Source: Gymnorhina tibicen
Lineage: Eukaryota > Chordata > Aves > Passeriformes > Artamidae
DNA: 64,000 nucleotides
NCBI GenBank assembly: GCA_013399875.1
Contig: VXAZ01007584.1
Span: forward strand, 137,501-201,500
Reading direction: 5' to 3'
Translations under genes and position numbers: made by a program
Notes under the pieces: model-generated
Told to the model about the DNA's origin: nothing
What the model saw: only the letters and a program-made list of their open reading frames with translations
Database searches by the model: none
Part shown: positions 44,567-57,900 of the stretch, one piece after another
How positions within the stretch are numbered: position 1 is the stretch's first letter
How the letters are laid out: every line of letters begins with the position of its first letter

Positions 44567-46439
44567 AAAAAAAAGAAATATGAAAGTTTGACACTATGGT
44601 GCCTAACTCTTCCTCCTGACACTACTCAATGCATAGTAACGGCTCCCTGGAGAGTTTGTACCACATAAAAAATTCCACTGGGCTCCTGTGCATAAACAGC
44701 TCCAGGCCTTTGGGAGCTGACAGGCTCTAGCACAAGGATTACACGTGCTCAGGAGAAAGAGGGGAGGGTTCAAATAAAATTTGTTTAGATTTGTAGAAAC
44801 ATGAAAAAGAGAGCTACCTATCTACATGTGCTGTACATTCCAATCACCTGCAAAAATACTAAGATCCCTGTGTGTATTGCAAATTAGTATCATTAGTTTT
44901 GTCTTCTTCAAGGTCTTCAAGAAATTTTATAATACCTGAAAAATCATTAGGTTTAAACAGGATTTGTAAAGACAGCTATCTCTAACGTGCTTGCGTGACT
45001 CTGCTTCTTGAGCAATAATCACAATAGTCCAAAATTTGCTACTGCGTCCCAGTAGCCATGTGAAAGCAATTAATATATAAAAGTCATTATTCCTGTGATA
45101 AATATATTCTGTCATATGTAATATCTTGGTAAATAGCTACAAAGTAATTTCTCATTTTCTTTAAGAAGATCTTTTCACAGAGTAAATATTGCCAAAATAT
45201 ACCTACTACTTCCAGAAGAAAATGATCTTTCTTAATTCATAAAAACTACCCTTTTTTTCATATCACAGAAAAATTCCTACTAGAAGTTAAGCAGAAATAA
45301 AACCAAAAATCAAATAAACAAAAATTCCACACCATCTACAAATCGTGGGGGTTTTTTTGCTTTCTAAGTGGTACCTGTCTCTGAAATTACTGTACTGTCT
45401 TGGCCATCCTACTCATCTCCTCTTTAGGGAAGACAATACATTTGCCCATACCCTTTGCAATTCCCCAGGAGTGCTGCATTTCCACAGTCCCTCTAACTCC
45501 CCTCTGAACGAAAACTACTCTTTCAACTTCTTCGGAACACGGCTGCCCCACCGAAACACTTCTGTCCCCACATTTTCACTCATGGACTAAAACACACATG
45601 GCAAGACACGCGTGAACAAGCTGCAGTGGGAGCCCTGTTGTCCTCCAAGTGGCTTTCCAGCACTATCTCTGAAAAAAAGCTTCTTGACACAGAGGGAAGG
45701 ACAGGTACATCAAGACAAGACTACTGGAAAATTACTGAAACCCACATACAGTAATTAATTCAACAGACATTAATTATTTCAAACCCTTCTGAATAATACA
45801 CTGTGCCACAACTAATTTGTAGGGAGTACTGTCCTGTGAAAGACAAACTGACAAAACAACATTAAATAACTCAAATCCTCTTCACTAATGATGGAATCTA
45901 TGCAGTTTTGCAAACCAGGTATTTCTTTATCCATAAATAAACCTAGATCCCTTGGCAAAAGGGACTTCTGATCAACTAGTGTACCTCTTAAGTTTGTCAC
46001 GCAAACAGACAAGCAAGTGTCTAAATTGTGATCATTGCTATGGGCATCTGACTTACGTGACTTCCACTGAAACTTATAAAATTTCACTTCATGTAAACAT
46101 CTTCATTTGTCACTTGATACAAATATTCTCAATATTTTAAGAGAAAACATCTTTTTCTGCAATGAATCAAGTGAGCAAAGGTGTTGTACAACACATAAAA
46201 GATTAAATTCACCTTGACAGACATTTTATAGAGATGATTCATCTAACCAAATTTGATACTCTCCCTACAGATTCCCTGAATGCTGTTAAAAATCACAAAG
46301 CTTCTAATTTATTTTGTATGATACATGACTTCACGAAAAAACACCTTCCTGATCCAAACAGAAAGCCATACTTGAGACTGGATGCTTTTTAACTAAACCG
46401 ATTTGTCCAATGTTTGCACAAAAAGAGACAATCTTTTTA

Positions 46440-47326
46440 CAGATCACCTAGCCCAACTTTCTGCTGAAGAAAGGGACAACTAGAGCATTCCAAGGATGAA
46501 GTCCAGTTGAGTTTTGACTGCCTCCAAGGACACAGGCCCCACAGACCCTCTGGGCAACCTTCTCCACTGTTCAACCACCCTCACAATTAAATAAATACAT
46601 TTTCATGTGTTTAAAAGGAATTTTGTGTTTTCTATTTGTGCCTGCTGCTTTTCCTTCTTTCACTAGGCACCACCAAGAAGACTCTGGCTCTGTTTATTTG
46701 TAAAACTGGGTAAGACACTCTTGAGCCTTCACTTCTCCAGGCTGAACAACTCCAACTCTCTCAGCCTCCACTCCTTGTATGAGAGATGTTCCATGCCCTT
46801 AAACAGCCCCATGGCCCTTCACCGGACTTGCTCCACTATCTCCCCACTCTATTCTACTCAGGAGCCCAGCACTAGACCCAGAACTCCACATGTACCACAC
46901 CAAGGCTCAGTAGAGAGGAAAGATCACCCCTCAACTTGGTGGCCATGCTCTGCCTTATGCAGCCCGGGATGCCACTGGCTGCTTTTGCTGGCCCATTGTC
47001 ACCTCATGCACCAGGACCCCCAGGGCCTTTCCTGCAAAGCTGCTTTCCAGCCTCCAGCCTGTGCTGGTGCACTGGGTTGTTCCTGCAGAGATAAAGGACT
47101 TGGCCTCTGTCAAACACCATGAGGCTCCTGGGGGCTGTTCAGCACCCTCTGAACAGCAGCACAACTGTGTCACCTCTTCCCAGTGTGGCACAGTCTGTAA
47201 CCCCGCTGAAGGTGCACTCTACCCCGCAACACAGGTCATTAACCCAAGGTGCTAAAGAGCACTGGCCCCACTCTCAACCCATGGGGTAAACCACTAATAG
47301 CTGGACTCCAGCTGGACTTTGTGATA
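46440..47326 (-). mobile_element. CR1 LINE, 3' part, separated from its 5' part by an LTR insertion
   Basis: The plus strand reads as reverse-complement CR1: CTTCTCCAGGCTGAACAACT, TCTCAGCCTCCACTCCTTGT, then text corresponding to the known CR1 segment about contaminating repeats in the order 3' end to ORF2. The copy is strongly diverged, with many substitutions and small indels. It runs directly up to the LTR at 47327 and resumes beyond it at 47867 without a gap in the CR1 order. The outer (3') limit near 46440 is approximate. Confidence 0.88.
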
Positions 47327-47547
47327 TGTCCTGGTTTTGGTGGGAATAGAGTTCATTTTCTTCTTATTAGCTGGCACAGCGCTGTGCTTTGGATGAGAAT
47401 AATGTAAACACACAGATGTTTTAGTTGTTACTGAGTGATGTTCACCCTAAGTCAAGACTTTTCAGTGTCTCAGGGAAGCAGAAGGCTGGGGACAGCTCAT
47501 CCAAACTGGGCAAAGGGATATCCCATACCATACAAAGTTGTGTCCAG

Positions 47548-47555
47548 TATATAAA
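47548..47555 (+). promoter_or_regulatory. TATA box of the solo LTR
   Basis: TATATAAA lies about 220 bases into the LTR and about 170 bases upstream of its AATAAA, the expected U3 arrangement. Whether it is still active cannot be read from sequence. Transcription would run antisense to KDM6A. Confidence 0.6.
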
Positions 47556-47721
47556 CACAGAGGAGTTGCCAGGAGGGGCCAATCAGAGACTGCTCAGTGG
47601 ATGGTATTGTTCAGTGCTTGTTTATCTTGGGTTTTTCCCTTCTCTCTCTCCTTTTTGTTAAAATCATTATTATTGTTAATAATACCATTAGCATTACTGT
47701 GTTTTAATTTGTTTCACTTTA

Positions 47722-47727
47722 AATAAA
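47722..47727 (+). terminator. Polyadenylation signal of the solo LTR
   Basis: AATAAA within TTTAAATAAACTGTTCTTAT, about 140 bases before the LTR end, in the position usual for the R region. Confidence 0.65.
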
Positions 47728-47866
47728 CTGTTCTTATCTCAGCCCACGTAGTTTTACCCTTCTTTTTTACCCCCTGATTCTTCTTCCCTTCCTACCAGGG
47801 GGAAAGGAGGTAGCAAGCAAGTGGCTGTGCAGTACTAATGTTGCCATCTGGGATTTGACCATGACA

Positions 47867-48910
47867 GATGCTGATCACAATCCCCTGAGCGCGGGTGAGC
47901 CAGTTTTCAATCTACCACACTGACCACTTATCTAGTCTGTATTTCATCAGTTTGTCTGTGAGCATATTACGGGAGACAGAGTGGAAAGCTTTACTAGAGT
48001 AAATATAAACAGTATCTGTGGCTCTCATCCCCTCCACCAAGTTATTAATTGTGCTGCAAACAGCTATCAGGTTTATCAAGCATTATTTTTCCACAAATTT
48101 ATGGTGATGACTTCCAGTGGCTTGCCTGCCCTGAATGTTCTGGAAACAGTTTCCAGGATCATTTGCTCTATCACCTTTGCAAGGATGGAGCTGGAGCTGA
48201 CCGGCCCGTAGCTCCCTGGATCCTCCTTCTTGTCATTCTCAAGAGCAGGAGTGACATTTGCTTTCTTCCAGGCTTCAGGAACCTTCCCCATCACCATGAC
48301 CTTTCTAGGTTAATTGAGACCACTCGTGGTCTCACAGTGACAGAGATGAGCTCCCTCAGCACTCACTGCTGTATCCCATCAGGGCGCATGGACTTTTATG
48401 TATTTGTTTGTTTAAATGTTCCCAAACTTGATCCTCATCTATTGAGAGCAAGTCTTCCTGGGTCCAGACTTGCCAGCTGGTCTCAAGGGCCTTGGAATCC
48501 TGAAGGTGAGTCCTACCGGTACAGACCAAGGCGAAGAAGGCTAAAATTAAGTACCTCAGTGCTTTCCATATCCTTTGTCATTTGCCTCATTTAGTGGCAG
48601 TCTTACATATTCTTTCATCTTCCTTGTGCTGCTGATACACTTGCAGAGGCTTTCTTGTTGCCCTTCACATCCCTCACCAAATTCAACTCCATGTGGGCTT
48701 TGCCTTTCCTTACGTGATCCCTGGATGCTTGGATGATACCTCTGTATTCCTCCAGAGTCATCTATCCTTGCTTCTGCCTCCTGTATGCTTCCTTTTTATG
48801 CCTGAGTTTTGTCAGGAGCATCTTGTTTATCCGTGCACGATTCCTTTCTTTTTTATCCAACCTCCTTCATGTCAGGATGAACTGTTCTTGAAACCAGACA
48901 TACCACGTGG
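47867..48910 (-). pseudogene. CR1 LINE ORF2 (reverse transcriptase) remnant
   Basis: On the minus strand, translation gives a recognisable CR1 reverse-transcriptase stretch at about 48076-48297 (GKVPEAWKKANVTPALEN, then KKEDPGSYGPVSSSSILAKV and EQMILETVSRTF), the conserved N-terminal part of the RT domain. The frame opens at the reading start only because of lost context. Stops and frameshifts break it on both sides, so it is a dead 5'-truncated copy. CR1 text continues to about 48910 (for example GCTTTCTTGTTGCCCTTCAC at 48650). Similarity beyond that point is doubtful. Confidence 0.88.
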
Positions 48911-51900
48911 ACAGAAGAGAGATTCCCCCATCATGCTGTCCTGTAAGCACTTCCTTATTTTGCCAATACCCTTGAGGTAGGGCCCAAATATTGATCAGCA
49001 CAAGCACATTAAACACTGAGCAGGTCTTCTCAACCTCTGCTTTTCTTGGATGAGTACTGCTCTTATTTCATACTTACTAAAGGATTTACCTTTCCTCTTT
49101 CCCATCTAGAGATACTGAACTCACAAAAACTGTTAGACCTCCTCACAAATGTTTTCAAAGTACAGAAATTAATGCTGGTTCACGTGTACACACAAACATC
49201 ACTGAAACATCTTTTCTGGACTATGACATCTGGACAGTTTACTGGAATATTTTATTCTCTTTTATACAGCAAGTGATCATCATCTTCAAAACATTTTATG
49301 AAGTAGAACTACTAGTGTACGGAATTTTCTGTCCTTGATTCACCATTTTTCCAATTCTTTCCAGCAAAGACAGGAATCCCACTGAGTTGACAAGTAGCTC
49401 CATTATTTCCCTGTCAGTTTCTCACTGCTGGAGAATCACTACTGTTGGAAAAAAGCCTTGCTGTCATTAATTACACAGCTGCTGTACCTCAAGCACTCCA
49501 TAGAAAAGGGGAGTGGACAAGCTGAATATACTAAGGCATGAATGACTATAAAGAGATTCAAATACACATAAACACATCAGTAAAAACCAAAGGAAAATAA
49601 TCACAAAAATTAAATGACAAAACTCTCTATGGTTTTTCCCCTCGAATCTTAAGCCACATTGTGCTGGGCAGTAACAAAAACCCAGCTGAATCTGGAACTC
49701 TGCTTAATGGAAAAATTCAAAGGTTAATTTTTAACCAAGTCCCCTAAGAATGCTGTTGCTGCTTTTATGTTGTTCTTTCCAGCTGAGTAACTCTTGAACC
49801 TGTTAGCTGCCTTCAAATGAGTTTTAGAGAAAGCAAGACTTCTCAAAGATGAAAAACTGGAGGAATGTTGCTGAAAATGCCTGTTGGGTAGGAAAAAGAG
49901 CCCCTAAACCAAGGCCTACTTTCAGAATGCACACACAGCTTAGTTACTCTCTCCTCTTTGGGAAGAGAAATTTAGCCCATTAGCACAGCTTTAAATCAAG
50001 CATGTGCTTTTTGTCTCAGAGATGCCGTAGGAAACAAGATGTCATTCAGGATGCTTCACTAGGAAAACTAGAGGAATTTCAGTTTGTGTGTGCTTAAGTG
50101 GGAGAAGGAAGGACAGGAGGTGTGACAGGACAACAGACACCAGCTCGTCATTGCCCAGGCTTCATTAGCTCCAGCATAAAAACAGTTTGTTCTGTAAACT
50201 GCAAACTGAACAAAATCCCACATTTGGAACAAAATTCCGAGTATCAGCTTTAGAAAAAAACCTCACTAGCTGTTTTGATTTTAACTTTATTTTTACATTA
50301 ATCAGTAACATCTTAAAAATGAAAGTGTTACCTGATAGCATATTTTGGGGTATATATTTTATGTATTCTTATTTTATGTATTCTTCTTTATGTATCAAAA
50401 ATTTACTCAAGAATGTGTCAATTTTTTAAAGGTTTGTTTTAAGTACTGAAATGCAAGATCATTGATTAATGGTTGCTAGTTAGGGATCAATCAATTATTA
50501 CTGAAAATGATTGTCCAATTAAGACTGTAGTTGGTTAAGTAGCGATGGCTAATTGGTGTTCTAATTGGTGATTTGCTGTTTTATTTGTTAGAATGTACAA
50601 ATACTTAAAATGGGATACAAGAGCCAAGGCAGCAGGCCCACATGACAGGCAGCTGGGGGAGCAGACTGGATGGCCAGCAGCCAAGAGCAGAGCAAAGCAG
50701 CTGGGCAGCCCACCAACCATTCCCACAGAGCATTTCAATTCCATCAAATCATCATTTCTTAACAGAAAACTGTACCTCGGTAAATTTTCAGCCCACTCTG
50801 TGAATATATAGACTACTAACTTTTAAGAGCCATCGGTTTCTAAAGGCAAAACAAACAAAAAATTACAAACAAGCCAAATGACAGGACGCTTCTTTTGCCC
50901 TCCCCATCTCTGCTTATTCTGCACTGCAGCTCTTTCCTCATCTGCTCCAGAGCTCGGGTTGCTTTCCTCCCTCACTAATCCCTCTTCTTCTTACCATTGC
51001 ATCACTGCTGCTGGACCTGATTTTACTTAATTACTTCTGTCAACAGTTTAAGTTCTGAAAAATTAACTCTGAAAAACTGCAAATGGAAACACGACGACTG
51101 TCCTGGATCAGGAACTGAATCATTTTAAGATCCACTAGAAGTTCTTCATTTCTGACTACTACCTCACCCTACTAGCTAAGAAACCTCCTCAAGTTGGTAG
51201 CTTTAAAATCTTTTCCTCTGGGGCAGTTTATTCCTAAATTCAGCTGACAGCCTGAAGGAGGAGGGATAAGAAGACCAGAAGAGGGCAAATTAACCAATGC
51301 CATCACACAGGGATTTTCTCCTCCTCTGTTAATTCAACATCCTTTTGCAAGACCCTAGAGAGCTTTTATTTAAAGACACCTTGCTAAGTTGAGTTCCACA
51401 AATTAATTTTACGTTATAATTGCTGCTCCTTGGTGTGAGTGGACACCCCCTTGGTCTTGCAAGAGTTAGCAGAATCCCCTTCTAACCTGTCTATGTGGCA
51501 GGTGTACATCCACGCTCCCTCCTGTCTGTCTCCTCTGCACACAGTTCTTGGATATGCTTTGATCATTTATCGGAAATTTCCTTCTGCTGTTCTGCTTTAG
51601 AGAGGAGGATGACTGGATTCTAGCAAAATGTCACACTGAACTATACTTATCCTTTATGTAAGACCATCCTTTCCAGCACAGGCTTCTGTATTGTTCTTTA
51701 TTAAACCAAATACTGTTTGGGCTTGTAACTTTTTCTTCGTACTCTACTTTTTCTGATACTCAGGCCAGTTCCCTCAAGACCGAGAGCTGTGAGATGGTGG
51801 ATACAAATACTTTCAAATACTACTGTTTAAAAATATCAATATGCCATATGAAACTCCACTTGCTATCATAATTCTCCAAGATCTTTTTCCATACTTTAAA

Positions 51901-54900
51901 TGTGTATCACTTAACATACAAAATTCATCTTCTCCTTTAGAATATAAATATTCACTTTCACTTCCAAACATTAAAATCATTATACCAGCCCCACATTTAC
52001 AACTTTTCCATGATGCTGTCTAATATATACCAATTTACATTCATTTTCTTAGATCAAAAATGTAGGGTTTTTCTTTCCCATCTTTTCTGAGTATGTGATT
52101 ACTCCACAATGTAATCTGAATCTACCTTCTTATTTGGAGTAACATTTTAGAAAAATACTTTACAGCTTTCTCACACTTTCTTTTAAAATCCAGTTGTCTA
52201 TTATCATGCAATTTCAGGACCATCCCTTAATTGCACGTATCAAAGATGAAGTAAATCACACCCACAGAAAAGACAGTTCCAGGGCAGGAAGACAATGATA
52301 CGAGCAGCTTCATAAACCTGGGATTGTCGCCTTGTGGTCACTTAGCAAATCTCAGAAAGGGGAGGCATAATCATCCTACCCTGAAATTATCCATCTCTTT
52401 AGAGTACTTTGCTTAACAAAAGAAGAAACCTGTCTCTCAAACCTGCAGGAAACAAGGACTAACACAGGAAGATTATGGAAATTAAGGATATCCAAGTACT
52501 GCTCTGCTAGGAAGAACTCCCAATGTAAAATATAAAAAATGTACTCCTTGGGAGATAAACCACAGCCATAGAATGCCTGCTCTGATAGACAGGAACATGG
52601 CAGGCAGGGAGCCTAAAGAAGTCTCTTCAAGATCAACATCAGGGCAAAGAAGAGAATACAAATTCATTTTCTGGAAGGTCCAATTTGTGCTTGATGTCTT
52701 GCAGAAGCATTTAGGATAAGAAATTTTGTGCTACTTCTCTCTTTTTGACACGTTTTCAGTATTACATTTAATCCTGTTCTAAAACTCAAACACATCCACT
52801 TTAGGATGAGCTTTAGGTAGTCCTGGACATATTTAATTGTTTAAATACTTAATTGGTAATTACTTATCTAATTCTACTATATTCTACTTCTCAGTTTCTC
52901 TTAATAATTCACTATGTCTCTCAAGCACCTTTATACCTGTTTAGTGCCTTCACTATGTGTCTGGCCTCCAACAAATACTTTTCAAGCCTAAAATTCAGAT
53001 CCATTTCAGTAAACAGAGAGAAATCCCAGGCTAACAATCTGTTTCAGATTTACCTGTCTTATTTACCTGCATTTAAGTGGAGTGGGACTTTCTGTATCAA
53101 GGATTTTGCCTTAACCTGGCTTTATGAGATCCATCACTTTCTTACACACAGCCACCCCACCCTTCATTCTCTGTTTCTAGAAGCCAAATCTACCCAAGTG
53201 CCTAAGGAGAAAATGAATGCTTCTGGATTTAGCTGGGTTTGATAGCCCAGACCAATGAATTGTTTTTAATCTCACACTTGACTGACAACACAGACAGGAA
53301 GTTTTTTTCCACCTAAGACAGAGTAATCCCTTGTCGACACGGCAGATTATTTGGGACATTCTTCCCAATAATTACAAAACTGTCGACCACCTTCTTTTCA
53401 CAGCCAGAACAGTGAGTTACCATGGAAAAAATCGGTGCTCCAAGACACTGCTCCAACACCTCAGTGATTCCCTGTGTTCCAGACACGTAACAAAGTCCTA
53501 GCCCTGGCACTTGCTCCTGAACTTCAATCACCAAAACATCTCAGAACACACACATCTCCCAGTTTGTATGTACAGGCTGTAAGACTAAGAATACACAACC
53601 AGAATTCCAGAGGAAAATACAATAAAGGTTCAGAAAGGTTAGTTAACAGGGAACACAGAAAGATGCCACAGGAATTAGGAGTTACATGTCTAGCAAAACA
53701 CTAGAATTAGGAAAATCACTGAAGAGCAGCATTTTAAAAAAATTCCAAAAATATCAGTTGTGTCCTTTTAGACACATTTTTATTGTGCACTGTTTTTCCA
53801 ATCAGCACTTAACATTTATTCTCAGTTTAAGACAAGTTGCCTTCCTGTGACAGCACCCATCTGGGTTTGTCTTGACCTCACAAGTGACATTCATCATCTG
53901 TTTGCTTCCGTTTGCTCTTTAATGAAAGCCCAGGTCAGGAAAAATCACCAGCAAAAGCAGCACCTACAGGTTCTCTCTGTATAAAAGACAGCATTACAGC
54001 CATGGTGATCCAGGAGAGACTCCCAAGGAATCTGTCTGAAAACAATGCACAGGGAAGAAAGTTTAGGAGAAAAAAAAGGCTGACATGCCTCTGAATCTCA
54101 CAACTCATCCTGAGTGAAATGGAAGTGCCTTCAAGACAAGCTTTTCTTACGTGATTCAGACAGAGGGCTCTGTTTGCCCAGATTTTGAGATCAAAACCGG
54201 AATTGAGATGGGATTATAATGCTCCATTATGAACTAGATAGATGATTTCATTTATATTACTGTATTTTTTTGGATTTCAGGGGGAGAGAAGAGATATAGT
54301 GTACTGAAGTTCTTGAATTCTTGTCTAGCTTCACAGAGTAATTCTGCTCCAGACAACATCCAATGATTGCATTTAATCAGAAAATCATCCTTCTTGTCCA
54401 AAAGGTAAAGACACTGTCACTAAATGGAAACACAACTCCCAGAAGGTGATTCTGCAGGGAGGGGCCAGGCTATCCTACAATTCAGAAGTAACACTGAACT
54501 TTTAAAATGTTGCTGCTGCAGTCACATGTAAGTTCATTCATTTTTCTATCACTATTTTAAGCCTCCCCCTCACATGAATACCCTTCCAACCTCCAGTGAT
54601 TTGTGGTTCAAAGGTTTCTAAAGCCAGACAAAATGTCTTAATATTTAATTGCTTTCAATGGATTTTTCTTCCCTGAATTTGTTCAGCTGCTTTTTGAAAC
54701 AATTAAAACACTGTGAGCCTGCAGCATTCTGCAAAACTAATGCAGCTTTCCATACAACCAGTGATACAAAACCTTCTGGAAGATGCAGTAGGCATGAATT
54801 TCCTGCAGCAGTTGACAACAGAACAGAAAACACAGAAAACATCAGCAGCACTAGCCTTGCGTAAAGACATTCCCCCATCTGTGTCACCTCTATGGTTTTC

Positions 54901-57900
54901 TTGCCTTAGCTTTAATGAAAATATTTCAGAATGATAATCAGCTCATCATCTTCTTTCCTTTCAAAACTGCAGATATGACTGAAACCCATTTCCCTTTCCA
55001 CAGTGTTTACCAGGATTGGAATCAGATTTTTCAGGTTGTTTTCAGAACAAGTTCATGAGGTTCTGATTACATCATTAAGATACTTGGAAACGGATCTGTG
55101 CCTGATCCAAATAATCAAAAGTCCGACAGGTAAATAAATGAAATGAAACCCAATATTCTTTGGGAGGAGAGAAAAACAAGACCTGAAGTATTTTTAGAAA
55201 ACATATTAAACAGCATCAGTGTAGTCATGATGTCTGCTAATACAGCTTTACTGCTGTTTTTCTGATGACCCTGAGAATTCTGAAAAGAAGTCTAAATCAA
55301 TCCTTCAATAAGAAAAATACTAAGTAAAACCTAATCCAAAAAGAAAGACTGAATGAGGAAAAAAGGAAAAATAGGTACATTTATTTCAGAGCACAATCAT
55401 GCTCAAACAATAATTTAAAACCATTTTCAACTGTCTGCCTTTTCTTCAAAGCATGAACTTATTTACCTCACACAGGCTACTCACAGACTCTTTAAGGAGA
55501 CCCCAATCTCTTTGTCTCCCAATCTTCCCACCTGCTGCCTTCTCCATCTATTTGCACTAGATCCACTCACACTTCCACCACTCCTCTCCCACCCACACCC
55601 ACCACATGGAAGAGGCTGAATCTGCATCCTTCAGAAAAGGAGGAAAGGATGCAGCTCAATACTTTAATTAGGTATATACTTGAAAGAGTATTTAAAAAAC
55701 CAGAACTGAGATGCCAGTTCCGGAGAGAGCAAATTCAAAAACACAGAATTTGCAAAATAAAGCAATTCTTTGTTTCTAAAACTCAGCAACTATTTCCTCT
55801 TTTTAAAGAATGGACCTTAAAATGTAGAAGATTCATTTCTCAAGAAAAGCCATTCATTAATGAGACACTGTATCTAGTTACAGATCAAACAGGAATCTAC
55901 AAAGCAGAAATATGAAAATCAGGGTGATGTGTTTTGTTTTAACCTTTCCCATGCAAGGAACGAGCAATCATACAGAGCACCAAGTCACTATGCCATTGCT
56001 GTGGCTTCTGCAAACAACATGCTTTTGAAGAAGCATCACGAGCATTTCCAAAGTAATTGTTTATATTTAGAAACAGAGACTTTTGGTCATTCGACGTTAT
56101 CAACATTCAAGTATTATTCCTGCTTGCCGGAAATGTGTCCCCTGTTCGAGTCAGAATGTTCTACTCAACTAAAAACACCTCTCTCCGAGCATTCTGAATT
56201 GATGAGTTTCTCCACTGCCACACTTCAGCACATCTAATATTTCAGCATCCTGAATCCTCATCCCAGGGACTGAAGAAGGGAAGCACGCTATAAATCTAAA
56301 TACTAGCACATGAATGATGACAGTTTTTATTCTGCACAAAGGAAACTTCTGCAGCAGGAGAATTCAACGTGAATAAAAAGCTCTTCTGAAGAGACTTTTC
56401 CATCAATCCTGATGATACTTGTGTTATTTCCACCCAGAGTGTTTGGGCTGCTAGACAGACATCACACATATAGAGGGACAAGAAGAGCATTCCTGCTGCA
56501 TTTCCAGGGTGAAGCCCCCATTAGAAAATGTAATGAACATTGTCTGGAAACAAATGCCATTTCCAGGGTGAGGGGAGAGTGTTTCCTCTGAGATTCTGTC
56601 TTGTCTCCTCCTCCTCCTGACCCCAAAGCACATTATTTCCTCTTTAACATTTTCAGTATATTACCAATTTGTCAGAGTTCTGAGTTCTTATAAATCCATT
56701 GATTAAAAAGGGTAAGTAGCTTAATGAATGAATGCATACTAAAAAAAAACCAAAAAAACCCCAAAACTGCAGACACTGAAATAATACCTTTCTTCTCATT
56801 TAGGGCAAAATACTTCTAATCACAGATCAACAGGAGTGCTCCCTAAAAACATCTAAAGCTTGTTGGGAGCCAAACAGGTGCATGGGTTTTATGGGCAGAG
56901 GGAGATTCCTTTGTTTTGTGTGATGACAGTTAATAGAAAGAGACACTAAAAAAAGCTAATTTATCAAATTTATCATGAGGTTAAAGACAACATGTCAAAA
57001 TTTATTAATTGAATTTGCTAGTCTTATTCTTTTTAAGATTTTACACCTTGTTTTGGTTCCTTTCAAGGAGAGGGAAGACACCCTCCTGTCATAATTTCAT
57101 TACATTATTCATCCAGTAAGAGTTAATTATTAGATCCTTGTACAGTTTTCCTGTACACAAAATTGGACATGCTGCATTTTTGTCTGCATTAACAATCATC
57201 ATGCTTTGATGGGACTACCTAAGAATTCTCTGTGTTTTAGCTGGCAGAGGGACCAAATTTCAGACACACACACCCCCACATCTCCCCCAGAATACACAAA
57301 ACCCCAGCCTATAACTTAAGATTTATTACTTCTTAAGAAATATCTGGATAAATATATGTTCTTTTCTAAACTAGAAATCAGTTGTGCTTTCCTCTAATTA
57401 AACAGCATGAAATAACACATTTTCTTCTTAATCTTTCTTGCTGGCATTAATTTAACATGTTTTATTAAAAAAAAAGGATACTTCTTTCAACTTGTCTGCT
57501 TTACTGATGTTCAAAAAATTACATTTGTTTTTAGCATGCAATATTAAGACATCTTTTTCTGAAACCCAAATACAGTTACTAATTTGCTCTATTTTTTGTG
57601 CATTTTATTGACAACCAAGTGTTACTGGCAACACAATCTCATTACCTTTCCAGCATTCCAGAGCTTCCCTTTATTTATTAATAAATTTCTCTGAAGTATT
57701 TTGAAGGCATACACCTAATTATTTTACCCTTAAGAGACAGAATCCCAGTCTTGATAAACACAGTTTGCATTTAAAAATCCCAATTTTTTCATGTCATGGA
57801 TTAATCACACTAAACTGATCTCACCTATGGGATGCTGAAATAACCCCATTTACAGTGTTACCAAAGCTACCAAGCATTTCAATAGAGAAAAGAGATTCTG

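Larger units (their letters stand above)
47327..47866 (+). mobile_element. Solo LTR of an avian endogenous retrovirus, inserted into CR1
   Basis: A 540-bp element starts TGTCCTGGTTTTGGTGGGAA and ends TTTGACCATGACA, so it has TG...CA ends. This is the start and end of an LTR family I recognise from bird genomes. It contains TATATAAA (47548-47555) and AATAAA (47722-47727) in the right order on the plus strand. GATA (47323-47326) and GATG (47867-47870) flank it as a 4-bp target-site duplication with one change. No internal retroviral genes or second LTR are present, so it is a recombined solo LTR. It lies antisense to KDM6A. Confidence 0.92.

Noticed and set aside
48076..48297. 73-codon frame resembling a reverse transcriptase as a possible gene
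   Set aside because: It is the RT segment of a decayed CR1 copy, with CR1 text continuing on both sides out of frame.
48049..48594. 181-codon plus-strand frame, the longest in the window
   Set aside because: It is the antisense of CR1 ORF2; no protein family matches on this strand.
52853..53242. 129-codon plus-strand frame
   Set aside because: Low-complexity hydrophobic translation of AT-rich intron; no recognisable family.
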